Source: Plantago elongata (taxonomy: Eukaryota > Streptophyta > Magnoliopsida > Lamiales > Plantaginaceae). Taken from it: DNA of 64,000 nt. Location: assembly GCA_036897095.1 (NCBI GenBank), contig JAYMSP010000095.1:21237-85236 (forward strand), written 5' to 3'. A program made the position numbers and the translations under genes. The notes beneath the pieces are model-generated. The model saw only the letters and a list, made by a program, of their open reading frames with translations, had not been told where the DNA came from and did not search any database. Positions 39,885 through 56,100 of the stretch are shown here, in pieces; the first letter of the stretch is position 1; every line of letters starts with the position of its first letter.

Positions 39885-41369
39885 CTCTATTTGCAGGGAG
39901 CCGTGGCCAATTCACCTCCCGTGTATTGCTTGAAAAATAATAAAAAATGAAAAGATAATATGACCTCTCACACTTCTTCTCTTCTACTTCATTTCCTTGA
40001 AAGAGTCCATTTATCTCATTTTGTTTCTAGTTATTTTCGTGATTATATTAATAGGAATATATACAAATACAAAATAGGAATTCTATCTTAACTTTAACTA
40101 GACTAGAATTATACTAATTAACTCTAACTAGACTAGAATTATTTACACATAATCTATCAATATTCACTTAAACTGATGTACATGGACGGAGGTTATAGTT
40201 GGACATTCCGTCACGAAATTTTAAAGAAAATAACCGCTTAGATATTTAATCTATTGTGAGTCGTGACTCATAAATTTTACAACTATTGCTTAAGAGTCTG
40301 TCGTAAGATTAAACTAAAAGAAAGCTTGAAAATTAACTCAAAGAATATAATGACTAAAAATACAAACTTCACTTTTGAATTGTAATTTAAAATTACAACA
40401 CTTCTAATTTATACTTCAACTATGAAAATGTAATTTTGCAACTCCATTATAATTCATTTTTATGAAATGATAAAGATATTATAAAGTTCAACTGAGAAAT
40501 GAAGAATGCTCCAAAGTTCGATTACATCATAAATTAAGAACTCACTATCTTCCACACCCATGCCCTATCTATTCTATCCAACAAGCCATTACATCCACAC
40601 CAAAACAAGGAGAAATCAACGCATTACATGTAAAAACACTTGAAACCCTCATGACTTTCAACACCATTCAACATCTTCACGAACCATAGGATCTAAAGCC
40701 ATCACTTTCACCAAAACTTAGTGTGAAAACTGAAAATCGAGATATCACTTGAAATGTCAAGATCAACAAAATCAATCCAATTGAGTACTTATTAGGAGTT
40801 GGAATTTTTATTATGACTTTTATTTGTATGATACGAGTCTTTTTCAAAAGTCGAATTTAATCAAATCTCTCGTATAGGTTTATGTAATTTTTTTATTTTG
40901 TTACATTTTGCCCCTTCCCACCACATCGGAAACACTCCAATACATATATTTGGTCTTCAAAACTTAAATTTGTAACCCGTTCATGTTCATGGGGTTTGAT
41001 TCTAGAACTTTTAAGTTTGGATGTGACTCTTATACCATATAAATTGTTTTCACTATAAATGTTTTTATGTGACGTTTCAAACTTTTTACAAGTGTGGAAA
41101 TTGGAATCATTTAATCGATGGTAATTCGCTAAGCGGAAGCTAATCGGAAGCAGGGTCCAATTCTCCAAGCATTAGTTCCATAGTTGAATGATCATTTAGG
41201 CTCTTTGCGTCGAAATTAAAATAACATACATGCACAACTACTCCTATAATTAAACGTCTTTGGAAGATTACACTTTAAAGTAGTGATTTGATACGTAGAA
41301 GGATTATGTTTAAGCACCATGGCTTGGGGAAATAGGGCCAAAAAACTCCAAAGAATGATGATAGTAAAT

Positions 41370-41451
41370 AGAATAAGATTGATATGGCGATATTGGCATG
41401 CACGTACTGTAGAATAAGATTGATATGGCGATATTGGCATGCACGTACTCT
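41370..41451. repeat. 41-bp tandem duplication
   Basis: A unit beginning AGAATAAGATTGATATGGCG and ending CACGTACTGT or CACGTACTCT is present twice in tandem, with a single visible difference near the end of the unit. It is intergenic and looks recent. Confidence 0.9.
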
Positions 41452-42382
41452 ATAAACAACGATTTCCTTATTGGAACGTAATGCATGTGAATTGAACCTC
41501 AATTAATTTCTTACAATTATTCTTAACTTTAAGCTCAGGGAATCTTGTGTTGTGTGCATGGCTTTAATGGTTCATGTCCCATATATGAATTGAAATTGGC
41601 TCTACTCTAATATATAAAAAAATATTAATATTGAAATCACAAACATTTTAATTAATAACATTGAAGATCTTACAATGTTTCTTCTTATGATTGAAATTTT
41701 TACCCATTTTTCTCTATCACATTAGTAATCATGAAAGACGGATTTTTAAGTAATTTATTTAAGAATATCTTTATTACCAATAAGAATTCAATATGAAGAA
41801 AATACTATTATGGAAAATATAGATATCGAAATTTTTATTCATAAACTAATTCCGTCGCTGAAATTATAGTTAAACATTTCTTTATAAATCATCCATAATG
41901 CAAGACATAATGCTGTATGCCTGTACATAACATTAATTTTATCGACGATATCCAGACTATAGTTAATTAGTAATTAATGGGAGCAGTTTGCAGCATCTTG
42001 GCCTTTCTTCTTTAGTTTTAGCTTTATACTGTGAGTACACATTTTGTTGCTTTAGTCTTCATTTCTCCTCGACACATCGCCTTTTGACTTTGCGTGTGTG
42101 TGTCACTCATGCCTTACAGCCTTGAAACACGTTCTAGAGAAAGGCTTTAACGTTTTATAATAGTATTATTATTAGCACTTCTATATTTCTACATTCAGTC
42201 ACATGTTGTTTACAGAGTACAGAAAATAGTAATTCATGATTCATCAGGTTACTTTAAAATTCACCACTCATTTATCAGGTGATGTAGTAATTGACTGATT
42301 ACGAGGTCTACGCATTTATCATAAAACCGATTTACATAAAGAAGCTCCCGCACGAACAAGAATATCATTATTAACATTAGGC

Positions 42383-42474
42383 TATACGGACAACAAAGTG
42401 CAGCTCAGTTGGTAATCCGCTTCCCCTCCAACCAATATGTCGGATTCGAGTCACGTTTAGCCATTTCAAACAAA
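42383..42474 (+). mobile_element. tRNA-derived SINE, second copy, with 10-bp target-site duplication
   Basis: The body carries the A box (GCAGCTCAGTTGGTAATCC) and B box (GGATTCGAGTCAC) at tRNA-like spacing. AACATTAGGC is repeated exactly at 42373-42382 and 42475-42484. The start (AGTGCARCTCAGTTGGTAA) and the length match the copy at 15093-15190, so both belong to one short SINE family with a body of about 90-100 bp. Confidence 0.85.
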
Positions 42475-42986
42475 AACATTAGGCCATGCAAGATGACATC
42501 ACATCCTTCTAAGTTCTAAGTTAGGAGGTGAAGAAAAATGCTAGTACTAACAGAACTTGCCGACTTCATTAATCAAGAATACGCCCATTACCATTCCAAA
42601 AAACTATAGTATTACAAAATTATGACAGTACTCTTCTCGTACAAAAATTAAGACTATTAATTAAAATAAACTATGCATATATCCAAATCACAGAGTCCAG
42701 AATATAGCACAAAGTAAAAACGCTTACTTCAGTATGAAGCTCTGTTATGGTTCGGAAGAGACATTGGCCGAAAGAAGATAACATATCCAGCCATGCTTCA
42801 AAGTACAAGTAAAGCTTTCATTAATTATGGATCGAGTGAGCTTTAGAAGATTCATAACATCCACCATCCACATCTTTATCATGTTCTTTAGAATTGGAAG
42901 CCTAGACAGCAGTTGGTACAGCTAACTTTAATTCCACACCACTGTGCTGTTAGATAACCTGAATAAATTGAGCATAACTCGTGTAC

Positions 42987-46490
<3,504 letters not shown>

Positions 46491-48599
46491 GTTGTCGAGC
46501 GGTGGAGAGGACTGAAAAAGTAGCTGCGTAGTTCAGTTATTAAAACCCTAAACCCCCGGCCCGTGAAAACAACACTCAGCGAAAATTTTGACTCTCGGAC
46601 TTTTTTCCTTCAGTTGAGGTCCATTAATTATTATGGACCTCTTTCTCATATTGATCTTTGATATACTGCCACTAGAGCAGATATTTTCCCATTTAAATCG
46701 AATATTTTATAAAAAAAATTCAATTTCAATTAAAAAAATCACTCAAGTTCTATTCCAATCAATTCATATATCTTTCTCCATCGAAGTTTCAAATCGAATC
46801 TCATATCAAAGGCTCATTATAAATAATATATTTAATTATATAAAAAAAATAAAGGTTCATTAACACTCATATTTTCCGTGGTCGCGCGTTGTTTATGTTA
46901 CTCGAGTACAAATTCATTTTTAACTCAGTTTTGTTAATGCGTTGAACTCGACTTGTTTATTTAACAACACTACGTGTTTAACCGTATAAGAGTCCGAGCA
47001 AAATATATTCAACTAAGTCTCTTCTTATAGATTACCTTACAAACAAAAAAATATTATATATGATCGGCGCAAACTTTTACATATCTTTTAGGAGGTGATA
47101 CTACATTATATTAGACTGAACAAAAGAGTTACATCAATTTTGATCATGTCTAATGATTAAACTAGGAATCAAAGTTTCCTGGTCATTACCTATGTACGAG
47201 TTTAACCAGATTGAACACACGCCACAAACTAGAACACTGGATCTAGAAGGAAGTATTACATCCAAAACATAGTATTTGTTTACGCTTCATTTATTCGACA
47301 AAAGATCTTATTTGCTATTGCATTCACATTAGACAGATCATATTCCATTTTGAATATTGATGACTAATACAACTTTTCCGTATTACTAACTAATTGGTGT
47401 TTATAAGTGTAGTTTTATTTAATAACCTTACAAAATAAGTTGCCATCTTAAGATTGTATAGTAATTCTAGTTATCCACTCCTACCTCCATGTTCTAACAA
47501 CTGGAAGATTCAAAGCCAACTTAATGCCCAAATCAACATGCATATACCTGGAGTCTGGAGTTAGGTTTGGGGCCGTCATAAAGGGGATTAAGGACCATAT
47601 TGATGCTTGATGCGAATGTGTATTACTCAATACTCACTGTTAAAACTTAAAGATTGCAAAACGTTGGCGGTTCATTGTGCTACTCAGCCTATTCCTGAAT
47701 TTTATATCATAAAAATCACATATGGCACTGGCAAATTGTTATCAAACCAACTTCTCTAGCTTTATGTGTTGGATGGATTGATAGCAGAAAGAAAAAAAAG
47801 AGCATCAAATAACCATAAATTTGCAGTTATATTTGATAACGTTGGTTTTGTGTCGATTTGTTAGCAGTGGTGTTTTTTTGCATAACATAAAAGGATAGTC
47901 CTAACTTGATACTCTTCATTTAGTTGATTTAGCATGTTGATTTGAGTTATGCAAGTTTACTTCTCAATAAAATATTCAAAGTGGCAATCGAACGTAAAAG
48001 TTATCTCAATTAACACATTATGTTCATTTTTCTTTTTAGAATGAATTGGCAAGTGTTTCCTACACAAATTACAACTTTTGAACTGAATATGTCTTTGATG
48101 GTCAACTAATTTAGTTAAAGCCAATAAAAATTACAGAATCACAAATTATAAAATTGTAAATTACTCTCGTACGATACAATTTGACCCAATGACCTTTGAG
48201 TGATGAAATTAAAATCACATACTCCGACTTTTGATAAACAACATACCTAGATTGGGGGGACTACATAATGTCCAACGTATCAATTAAAGTTTAAAATTCA
48301 CTTATTTACTTTAGAAAGCTTAAAATTTAAAAATATCTATTGAAAATCGGTGAAGAATAATTACCAATACTTGTTGAGACATACTTTAAGTAGAAATAAT
48401 AATTGGGTTATCTTAATCGAATAATACTTAAATTTTATTTGAAAATATATATTACACGTTATATATTATAATATTCACTCGCAAGCAGTGTGGAATTTTG
48501 TAACCATCCGTGCCAACCGGAGTGGGTGGAGCTGCCCTCCCCCAAATTATCTACTCGCACCATTTACATGTTACCCCGGGGTCATTTTGCCAAGGTGGA

Positions 48600-49560
48600 T
48601 TGGTGTGAGTGTGTGACTTGGTGATCCGGAACCAGGCTCGACCCAAGACACTTTTTATCAAATGGCTAGCTCTACATCTACATCTTGCGAAAAATTAAAG
48701 AACCGGTTGACATTCTTTAGCATTGAAACGGATGGAGCTTGCAACTTATGTGACGAGGTGGAATTGATCGACCACGTGTTCTTTCATTGCCCGATCACAC
48801 ATGAGATCCTCCAAGGAGGTATGGATTGGCTACAAATCCGATACTCCCACCACACGGATTTGCATCAACAACTACTCAACTTTCGTCGCAAAGCCAAAGG
48901 GAAGGGAGGTCGTGACTAGGCCTGCAAAACGACCGAGCTTTTTTTGAACTATCGAGCTTGAAAAAAGCTTGGCTCGTTCGAGCTTTATTTATAGCTCGAC
49001 AAAGTTTCGAGCTCGAGCTCGAATAGTGAAATATTCGACTCGAAAGCTCGACGAGCCGAGCTTTCGAGTTTTTTTAGGTTGGATAACGTGAATAAATCGA
49101 GCTCGCGAGCTCGAATAACATAATTTCTCTCGAGCTCGATCTCAAAATATCAAGCTCAAGCTTCGATCTAAAGTTCCTTAATTAACAAGCTCGACTCGGC
49201 TCGGCTCGTTTGCAGACCTAGTCGTGACTCTGTCTTCCAAACCTTGTTGGGAGAGACCTTCTATCATAAATGGATGGCCAGGAACGAGAAGATTTTCCAG
49301 CATAGACAATTTGATAGGCATGAAATAATCAGATCGATGATTCACACAACAACATTCGGTGTCAAAACTGACGACATGCTTCAGCTTTTGTACATGAGTT
49401 GTCACAATAGTTCGTTTTAGAGTTATTTCGTTCCTACAGTTGCATTTTACTGTTATGTTAAGTTTTAAGATAGGACTCACACAGTCGATCTCTAAATGTA
49501 CGTACTTATTTTTAGTGTTACTTCGTATTTGTTGGAAGACGAATTAATAAATACAAATTT
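48600..49560 (+). mobile_element. LINE (non-LTR retrotransposon) 3' remnant, split by a MITE
   Basis: The frame at 48662-48919 carries a zf-RVT motif (CNLCDEVELIDHVFFHCPI), which follows reverse transcriptase in plant LINEs. The same kind of sequence resumes after the inserted MITE with TLLGETFYHKWMARNEKIFQ, also typical of LINE ends. The reverse transcriptase core is absent, and the frame before 48662 is degraded. The 3' end may be the AATAAATACAAATTTT-like stretch near 49545-49560. The left boundary is uncertain. Confidence 0.7.
48917..49220. mobile_element. hAT-type MITE with 8-bp target-site duplication
   Basis: The 304-bp element starts TAGGCCTGCAAAACGA and ends TCGTTTGCAGACCTA, giving imperfect 15-16-bp terminal inverted repeats. 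GTCGTGAC is repeated exactly at 48909-48916 and 49221-49228; 8-bp duplications are diagnostic of the hAT superfamily. The interior is full of GAGCTCGAGCTC-type palindromes and can fold extensively. It carries no transposase. It sits inside the LINE remnant, so it is the younger of the two. Confidence 0.9.
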
Positions 49561-50108
49561 TGCACCCAACCCATTTCTTGTTTTTTAACCTTTTTGAAAA
49601 TCTTAAGACAAGGTTAAAGGATGATTTTGGAGATTAGAATCGCCTTTGTAAAAAGGGTTATGGATAAGTGCGGGGTTCGGCAAAGCCATTTTCTTAAGGA
49701 AAAGTAATTGACGTAATGTATACTACTAATATCTTACTATAAATAACTAAAATTGAAATAACCACAGAAAAAGTAAAGACTTGAGTACGATAATTTATGT
49801 GCGACTTTGTCATTTCTTTGAATTCTTCAAATCTATCACACTATCTATGCTGATCTGCTCCTCCAAGCAGCATTTCAACAACCCACACCTGAAAAGTCTT
49901 GATCATTTCCATTTTATTTCATCTTTAAATCTACCGTGATCAACTTTTAGGCTTACTTTTGCCCTATTCGAATTCTGCTTCATTCTACTTGACATTTCCC
50001 TGCAACTCGTAAATCTCACTTCGAATCTGCTGTGAAGCTGTTCGGAGATTGCGTATCCGTGACGAATCGTAGTTCCGGTGCTCCAAGTTCAGTTGGAGTG
50101 AAGTTACT

Positions 50109-53100
50109 ATGGAGGAGTAAGAGCTTGTTCATCTCTCTGCGCATTGGATTTGCGAATCTGGGAATGACTAGTTTGGAAATGTGCTTTTGATTAGTTCTCA
50201 ATCTTAACTGCCTCAGTTTGTGTTGATTTGGAATGTTGCATTGCATATGCGTTGCCAATAGCTACGAGGATTTGTCGTTTATAGTACTTTGTTCAAGTAA
50301 TCTTACTCTAGGAGTGTGATATTGTATTTGTTCAGTTATCTGAGATTTAGTTTTGTGTTTATAGCCCCTATGGAGTTGATTTTCTCTTGAATGTAGGGAA
50401 TTAGTTCTCAATCTTAACTGTCTCAATTTGTGCTGATATGGAATGTTGCATTGTCTATGCGTTGCCATTAGCTTCGAGGATTTGTCGATTGTAGTACTTT
50501 GTTCAATTAATCTTACTCTAGGAATGTGATACTGTAGTTTTTCAGTAATCTAGTGTTTATAGCTTCTGGTTTTGCACCTAGAGTAACTACGGAGTTGATT
50601 TGCTCTTGAATGTAGTTATGTAGGGAATTAGTTCTCAATCTGAACTGTCTCAATTTGTGCTGATCTGGAATGTTGCATTGTCCATGCATTGCCATTAACT
50701 TTGAGGATTTGTGTTTTATATAGTACAGTGTTCAAGTAAGCTTTCTCTAGGAGTGTATTATTGTAGATTTTCAGTAATTTGCGATGTATTTTAGTGTTGA
50801 TACTTGATAGCATCTGGTTTTGCACCTAGAGTAACTATGGAGTTGATTTGCTCTCAAATGTAGGGAAAACTATGCTGAACTTCTGCAAAGATACCGCAGG
50901 GATAGGCGCGTACTTCTAGATTTCTTATTGTCTGGTAGTCTCATAAAGAAGGTAGTAATGCCCCCGGGTGCTGTTTCCTTGGATGATGTAGATCTGGATC
51001 AAGTCAGTGTCGATCATGTACTCAGTGCTGTTAAAAAAGGTGGTGAAGTTAGAACTAAGTTTACTGTTGGATTTTTTGTTTTCCTGTTTTTTCTTTTTCC
51101 TTTCCCCGTAATCGGTGAGACGAGATTCCAGATTCTTATATGAGTTCTTATCTGCAGGTTCTATGCTGGAACTCTCAGAAGCTATTAGAGATTATCATGA
51201 TAGTACTTCATTCCCGAGCATGGTAAGTTTAGATTATCGAATTGTAAATTTATGTCATAATTGCACATCCCGCTTCACATGTGATGTGTAACTGTAATAA
51301 TACACCTTTATATTAGTCATTCCTCTAGTTCTTTTATTGGTACAATTGTCTCCTCTGGATATCCAGGCATGGGGTTACAAGTCTGTGTGCAAGTACAAAT
51401 ACTTATATCCTCATTAATATTTGTTATTACTTAAATAAAGAAAAATGCAGGATCCACTGATGAGTTTTTTCTAGTCACAAACCCTGAAACTTCGGGTTCA
51501 CCTCCCCGAAGGTTACCTCCACCCCCTCCTGCTGCAGTCCCAACACAAATGTTATCCAACCTTTCAATATCGGAGTCGGAGCCTCTCGAGAGTGAACCAG
51601 TTGAGGAAGTGCCAATCCTGTCAAAGACCCGGTCTCTAAGCTCTTCACACCATAAAGAACTAACAGTAGATGACATTGATGATTTCGATGATGAACTCCT
51701 GGAGGAGGTCGAGAGTCGTAGATATTCCAGAAGGGTTCTTAATGATGCCTCTGATGTTGTTCTAGGACTGCCATCATTTTCTACTGGTAAGTCTTTGTTT
51801 TGTGTTGGTTTAATATTATTTTTTTGTGGTGGTTTCTGGTTGAATATTTAAGTCAGGGCAAGTATTGTGCTGTAGAAGTTCTACTGGATAAACATAGGGA
51901 TTATGTGATCAAATAAGTCAGAACCAATTGACTGAATCTTGTTTATAAAAAATTGTTTCGTCAAATGCAATAACTTAAACCTAATGAATGCATCACCCAT
52001 TGCATAAACTAACTTCTGCCTTTTGATAATGCAAGTATATGTGCTAAGTCTGAAATAGCTGACTGTCAGTCTATATAAGTATATTATAAAAGATCATAGT
52101 CTTGATTTTGAAAATTGTTCCCTTATTGTTGTAGGCATTACAGATGACGACCTCCGTGAAACTGCATATGAGGTTCTCCTCGCTGCTGCTGGAGCTTCAG
52201 GGTATATTCCTTGCTTTCTTCGTTGTCCTTGTCTGTTTTTCATATGTTTATTTATTTTTGAGGAGGAGGCATGGAGATGGTTGGAGATTATGTTGTGTGC
52301 AAAATTTATGGAGAACTTAGCATTTGCCTCTTTTGGATGAACACACAGGGGGCTAATTGTTCCATCGAAGGAGAAAAAGAAAGAAAAAAAATCAAGTTTA
52401 TTGAAGAAGCTTGGTCGAAGTAAGAGTGAACATGTAAACACGCAATCTCATGATTCTCATGGCTTGGTTGGTCTGTTGGAGGCTATGCGAGTTCAAATGG
52501 AGGTAGTTTTTGACGTTTCCCCAGTAACCACCTTAAAAAATATCTCCTCTTCCAGAAACTTGTGCCAAACATGCTCTTGTATATATAAATGACCAATCAT
52601 CTTGCTAACTTAGTTTCACCATGTAGATGATGCACTATTGAGTCTGGGATCATCATAGCATACGTTACTCCTTGTTTTTCTAAATAAGCTTCTCTTCATT
52701 AGATTCTTGCTGAGAATGGTCTGGAACTAGGCAGACTGGGTCTCTTGGTATCGGATGAGTGTGGGGAGGGGATTATATATATATGTTGACCCATTTGCCC
52801 TGTTTAGTACTCCCTCCGCCCCAGCAATCTATTTCCGGTAACTATTCACGGGAGGAGTTGAAAAATTCAAAAGAGAATGAGATAATGCATAGAATTATTT
52901 GGTGATATTTCTTTTAGAAGGAGAGCGAATCAAACAATTCATTTGCAGTTAGTTGGGGGGTAATGAAATTGTTATTTTGAAAGTAGCAATTAGGTTTCCG
53001 TTTGACTTGAAAAGCACAATGGGTAGATTACTGGGTTGGAGGGAGTATAAAATAAGCATGAAATGAGAGACACAGTTTTATAATTGAAGTTAAATTCCCG

Positions 53101-56100
53101 TGCAACGACTCATCATACGGCTGTTCCAGATCATTCAGGAGGATTAAGTTTCGGACAAATTCCAATCTCCTGACCTCTCCTACAAATGCCTGCAATAAGA
53201 CAGTTTATATTGTGTATCTTAGTAATTTCTATTTCTTGTAACCCTCGTAAGCAGAGCAAATGAAAGATATGTGTGATGCATGTATGCTTTTGCAATAATG
53301 CCTATCAATTTAGTTTGCATATTCATTGCGAGTTTGGTTGATTATGAACAGATTTCTGAGGATATGGACTTCAGGACAAGGCGAGCACTGCTCAGTTCAA
53401 TGGTGGGAAAGGCTGGTAAAAGAATGGATACTCTGTTGATTCCCTTGGAGTTGTTATGTTGCATATCAAGAACAGAATTTTCAGATAAGAAGTCTTATAT
53501 CAAATGGCAAAAGAGACAAGTAAGATTTCTATCTTTCTACAGCTCTCCCCTTCATTACTTTTTTGTCTTGGCTGTTCTTACTATCTCTCGACATACAAGG
53601 GAATTCTGATATTTTAATCTTCTTGAGTTTTCAACCTCCTCTGAGGGTCATGTTTTATTTATTTGTGCTGTAGTAAATGAAAAATTGCTGCTGCCATGTT
53701 AACTCGTAGTCAGTCAATTCATTGATGTGCTCTTATTCGGTCTCTGCATGCCATTGATTTAATGTATCTTAAATTTTCTGTCAGTTCAGCTAAATATGTT
53801 GGAAGAAGGTCTTTTAAATCACCCTGTTGTTGGGTTTGGTGAATCCGGGAGAAAGGCCAGCGAGTTAAGGGTTCTTCTGTCCAAAATTGAAGAATCTGAG
53901 GTATGTTCAGAAATCATTTGACTATGTACCCCCTCATCTTGACGTGTCACTATCTCTGAGAATTCAAGTCTTTTATATGTTCCTGCTGTCTAATTGTACC
54001 TGTATGTTCAATGTCCTTCCTTAACCTGCCCAGCCAGAAACTTATTTGCAATATAATTTCCTGCTGAGTATTTTTGAATTCTTCATTTTTCTACTGCAAT
54101 GATCACATGTCTGATTTTGATAATATTTCAACATTTTGTAATGGAACGCACCCTCTCAGTGTCTTATGTTTCTTGTATTACAATATTGAACTTGATCCCC
54201 ACGCTTAGTATTATGTTAGAAGGATTCAGTGAGGCATTGCCGTTGTCCTTTGGGATTATCTCTTTGCTTGATTAACTCCTATCTCTTTTTTTTCTTTCTT
54301 TTTTCCTCTCTTTTTCTCTATCAGTCTCTACCATCAGCTACAGGTGAGCTTCAGCGCACAGAATGTTTGAGATCGTTGAAGGATATTGCTATTCCACTTG
54401 CTGAAAGGCCTGTTAGAGGTGACTTAACTGGTGAAGTATGTCATTGGGCGGATGGTTATCACCTCAATGTCAGATTATATGAGAAACTACTAGCCAGTGT
54501 CTTTGATGTCTTAGATGAGGGAAAGCTTACTGAGGTTAGTGGAAGTACTCTTGATTTCACGTGATCACGATTCACAAATTAATGGTATTGATATCATATT
54601 CGGTTTGCTACAATTTCTGCTGAAATAAAAGTTGCATGTTTTGAATTAATTTATGCTCAGCATCAAGAACTGTTGGATTAAATGCCATCCAAATAAAAGA
54701 ACAATAGAAAAGGGACTTCCTGATTATGTTTCATCTTTTATCAACTTTATTTGAAAATATGTTTGTTTCTCTGACATAACGTGATATGAGTGCCACCAGG
54801 AAGTTGACGAAATGTTGGAGCTTTTCAAGTCCACGTGGCGTGTCTTAGGAATCACAGAAACTATCCATTACACTTGCTATGCATGGGTGTTATTTCGGCA
54901 GGTATTAGACTGAATTTTATTTGAACATTTGATGGGATCCATTGGCAGGTAAATTTTTTTTGTGGCAATGCATTAATCTTGCAGGCATGCATTTACCACC
55001 ATGACACACACACACACCCCTCCAAAAAAAGTAAGTTTGCGTTTTAATAGACCCACATGTAGCTTATATAATTAAACTCTGATGAACATAATTTGAAGTA
55101 GGAAATCTTACAGTCACATATTGCAAGGTTTAAACACTCTCTTACAGCATCGGCATTCATTTGATAGACTTGAACCAAGGAAAATATGTCTGCACATGCA
55201 TTTATCTCCTCTTTGAAAAGAGAACAGCAAAATTTTTGATATCATTAAGCTAGCTTAAAAGAAAACTAGGAAGTTATTAAACTCAAAAGTTGCATTCTCT
55301 GTTATATAAGGTCATCAGATAAAAAAGCATATTGCTGATGTTTTCGTACAATGACTCTTCACTGTTAGGATCTATGAACTGCAATGTTTCACATCTATCC
55401 TATTATGAAATGACCAATATTTATTCCAATTCATGACTGCTGTTGTCGTGATGTGATGTAGTTTATCATCACTGGCGAGCAAGGTATTCTACATCATGCT
55501 ATCGGACAAATGAAGAAGATACCTCTAAAGGAGCAAAGAGGCCCACAGGAGAGGTTGCATTTGAAAAGCCTGACTTGCAGAGTTGAGAGTGAGACTGGTT
55601 CTCAGGAGTTGACTTTCTTGCAGTCATTCCTGTTGCCCATTTCTAAATGGGCAGATACACGTCTGGCAGATTATCATCTTCATTTTGCGGAGGTGTGCCC
55701 TCCCCAAATTAATGAGATTCACCACATACTTTTCTAGTTTATTGATCCACTAGACATTTATTTCGTAAATCCATATACCATACACCATTCGTGTTTGCGA
55801 GTGGATTTAAGTAAAGAATTTTTCACATAGAAACTAGAAAGTATGGCCACAATGGACTTGAGTGTTCTTGCTAGAAGCAGTCACTTGTAAACACAATATA
55901 TGACTTACCATGACTAAGTTTCAGAATCTTATATCTCTATGTAACAGACTTTCTTGTTTTATCTTTTTTAGGGAGCGACAACAATGGAGAATGCTGTAAT
56001 TGTTGCCATGATTGCTCGGAGACTTCTTCTTGAAGAACCTGAGCAGGTATCGTAATTGCTCCTTTGTTTTACTTAGTTATGTGATATGATCATTTCGAAC

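Larger units (their letters stand above)
39695..42986. other. Intergenic region between subtilase and PRMT3
   Basis: This holds the subtilase promoter on the left and the PRMT3 3' flank on the right. Between them are a 41-bp tandem duplication (41370-41451) and a SINE copy (42383-42474). A 91-codon minus-strand frame at 40893-41168 has no family features and is probably chance or repeat-derived. I see no other gene. Confidence 0.6.
46491..50108. other. Intergenic region with LINE remnant and hAT MITE
   Basis: The left end contains the PRMT3 leader and promoter. From 46.6 to 48.5 kb I see only AT-rich sequence with no supported gene. From about 48.5 to 49.56 kb lies a LINE remnant split by a hAT-type MITE. 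The last 500 bases include the promoter and 5' leader of the MUN-domain gene. Confidence 0.6.

Noticed and set aside
40893-41168. 91-codon minus-strand open frame upstream of the subtilase
   Set aside because: It has no motif, signal peptide or supporting splice structure; it may be part of an unrecognised repeat.
42400-42460. Possible tRNA gene
   Set aside because: It has the same tRNA-like promoter boxes as the other SINE copy and 10-bp flanking duplications; no cloverleaf is supported.
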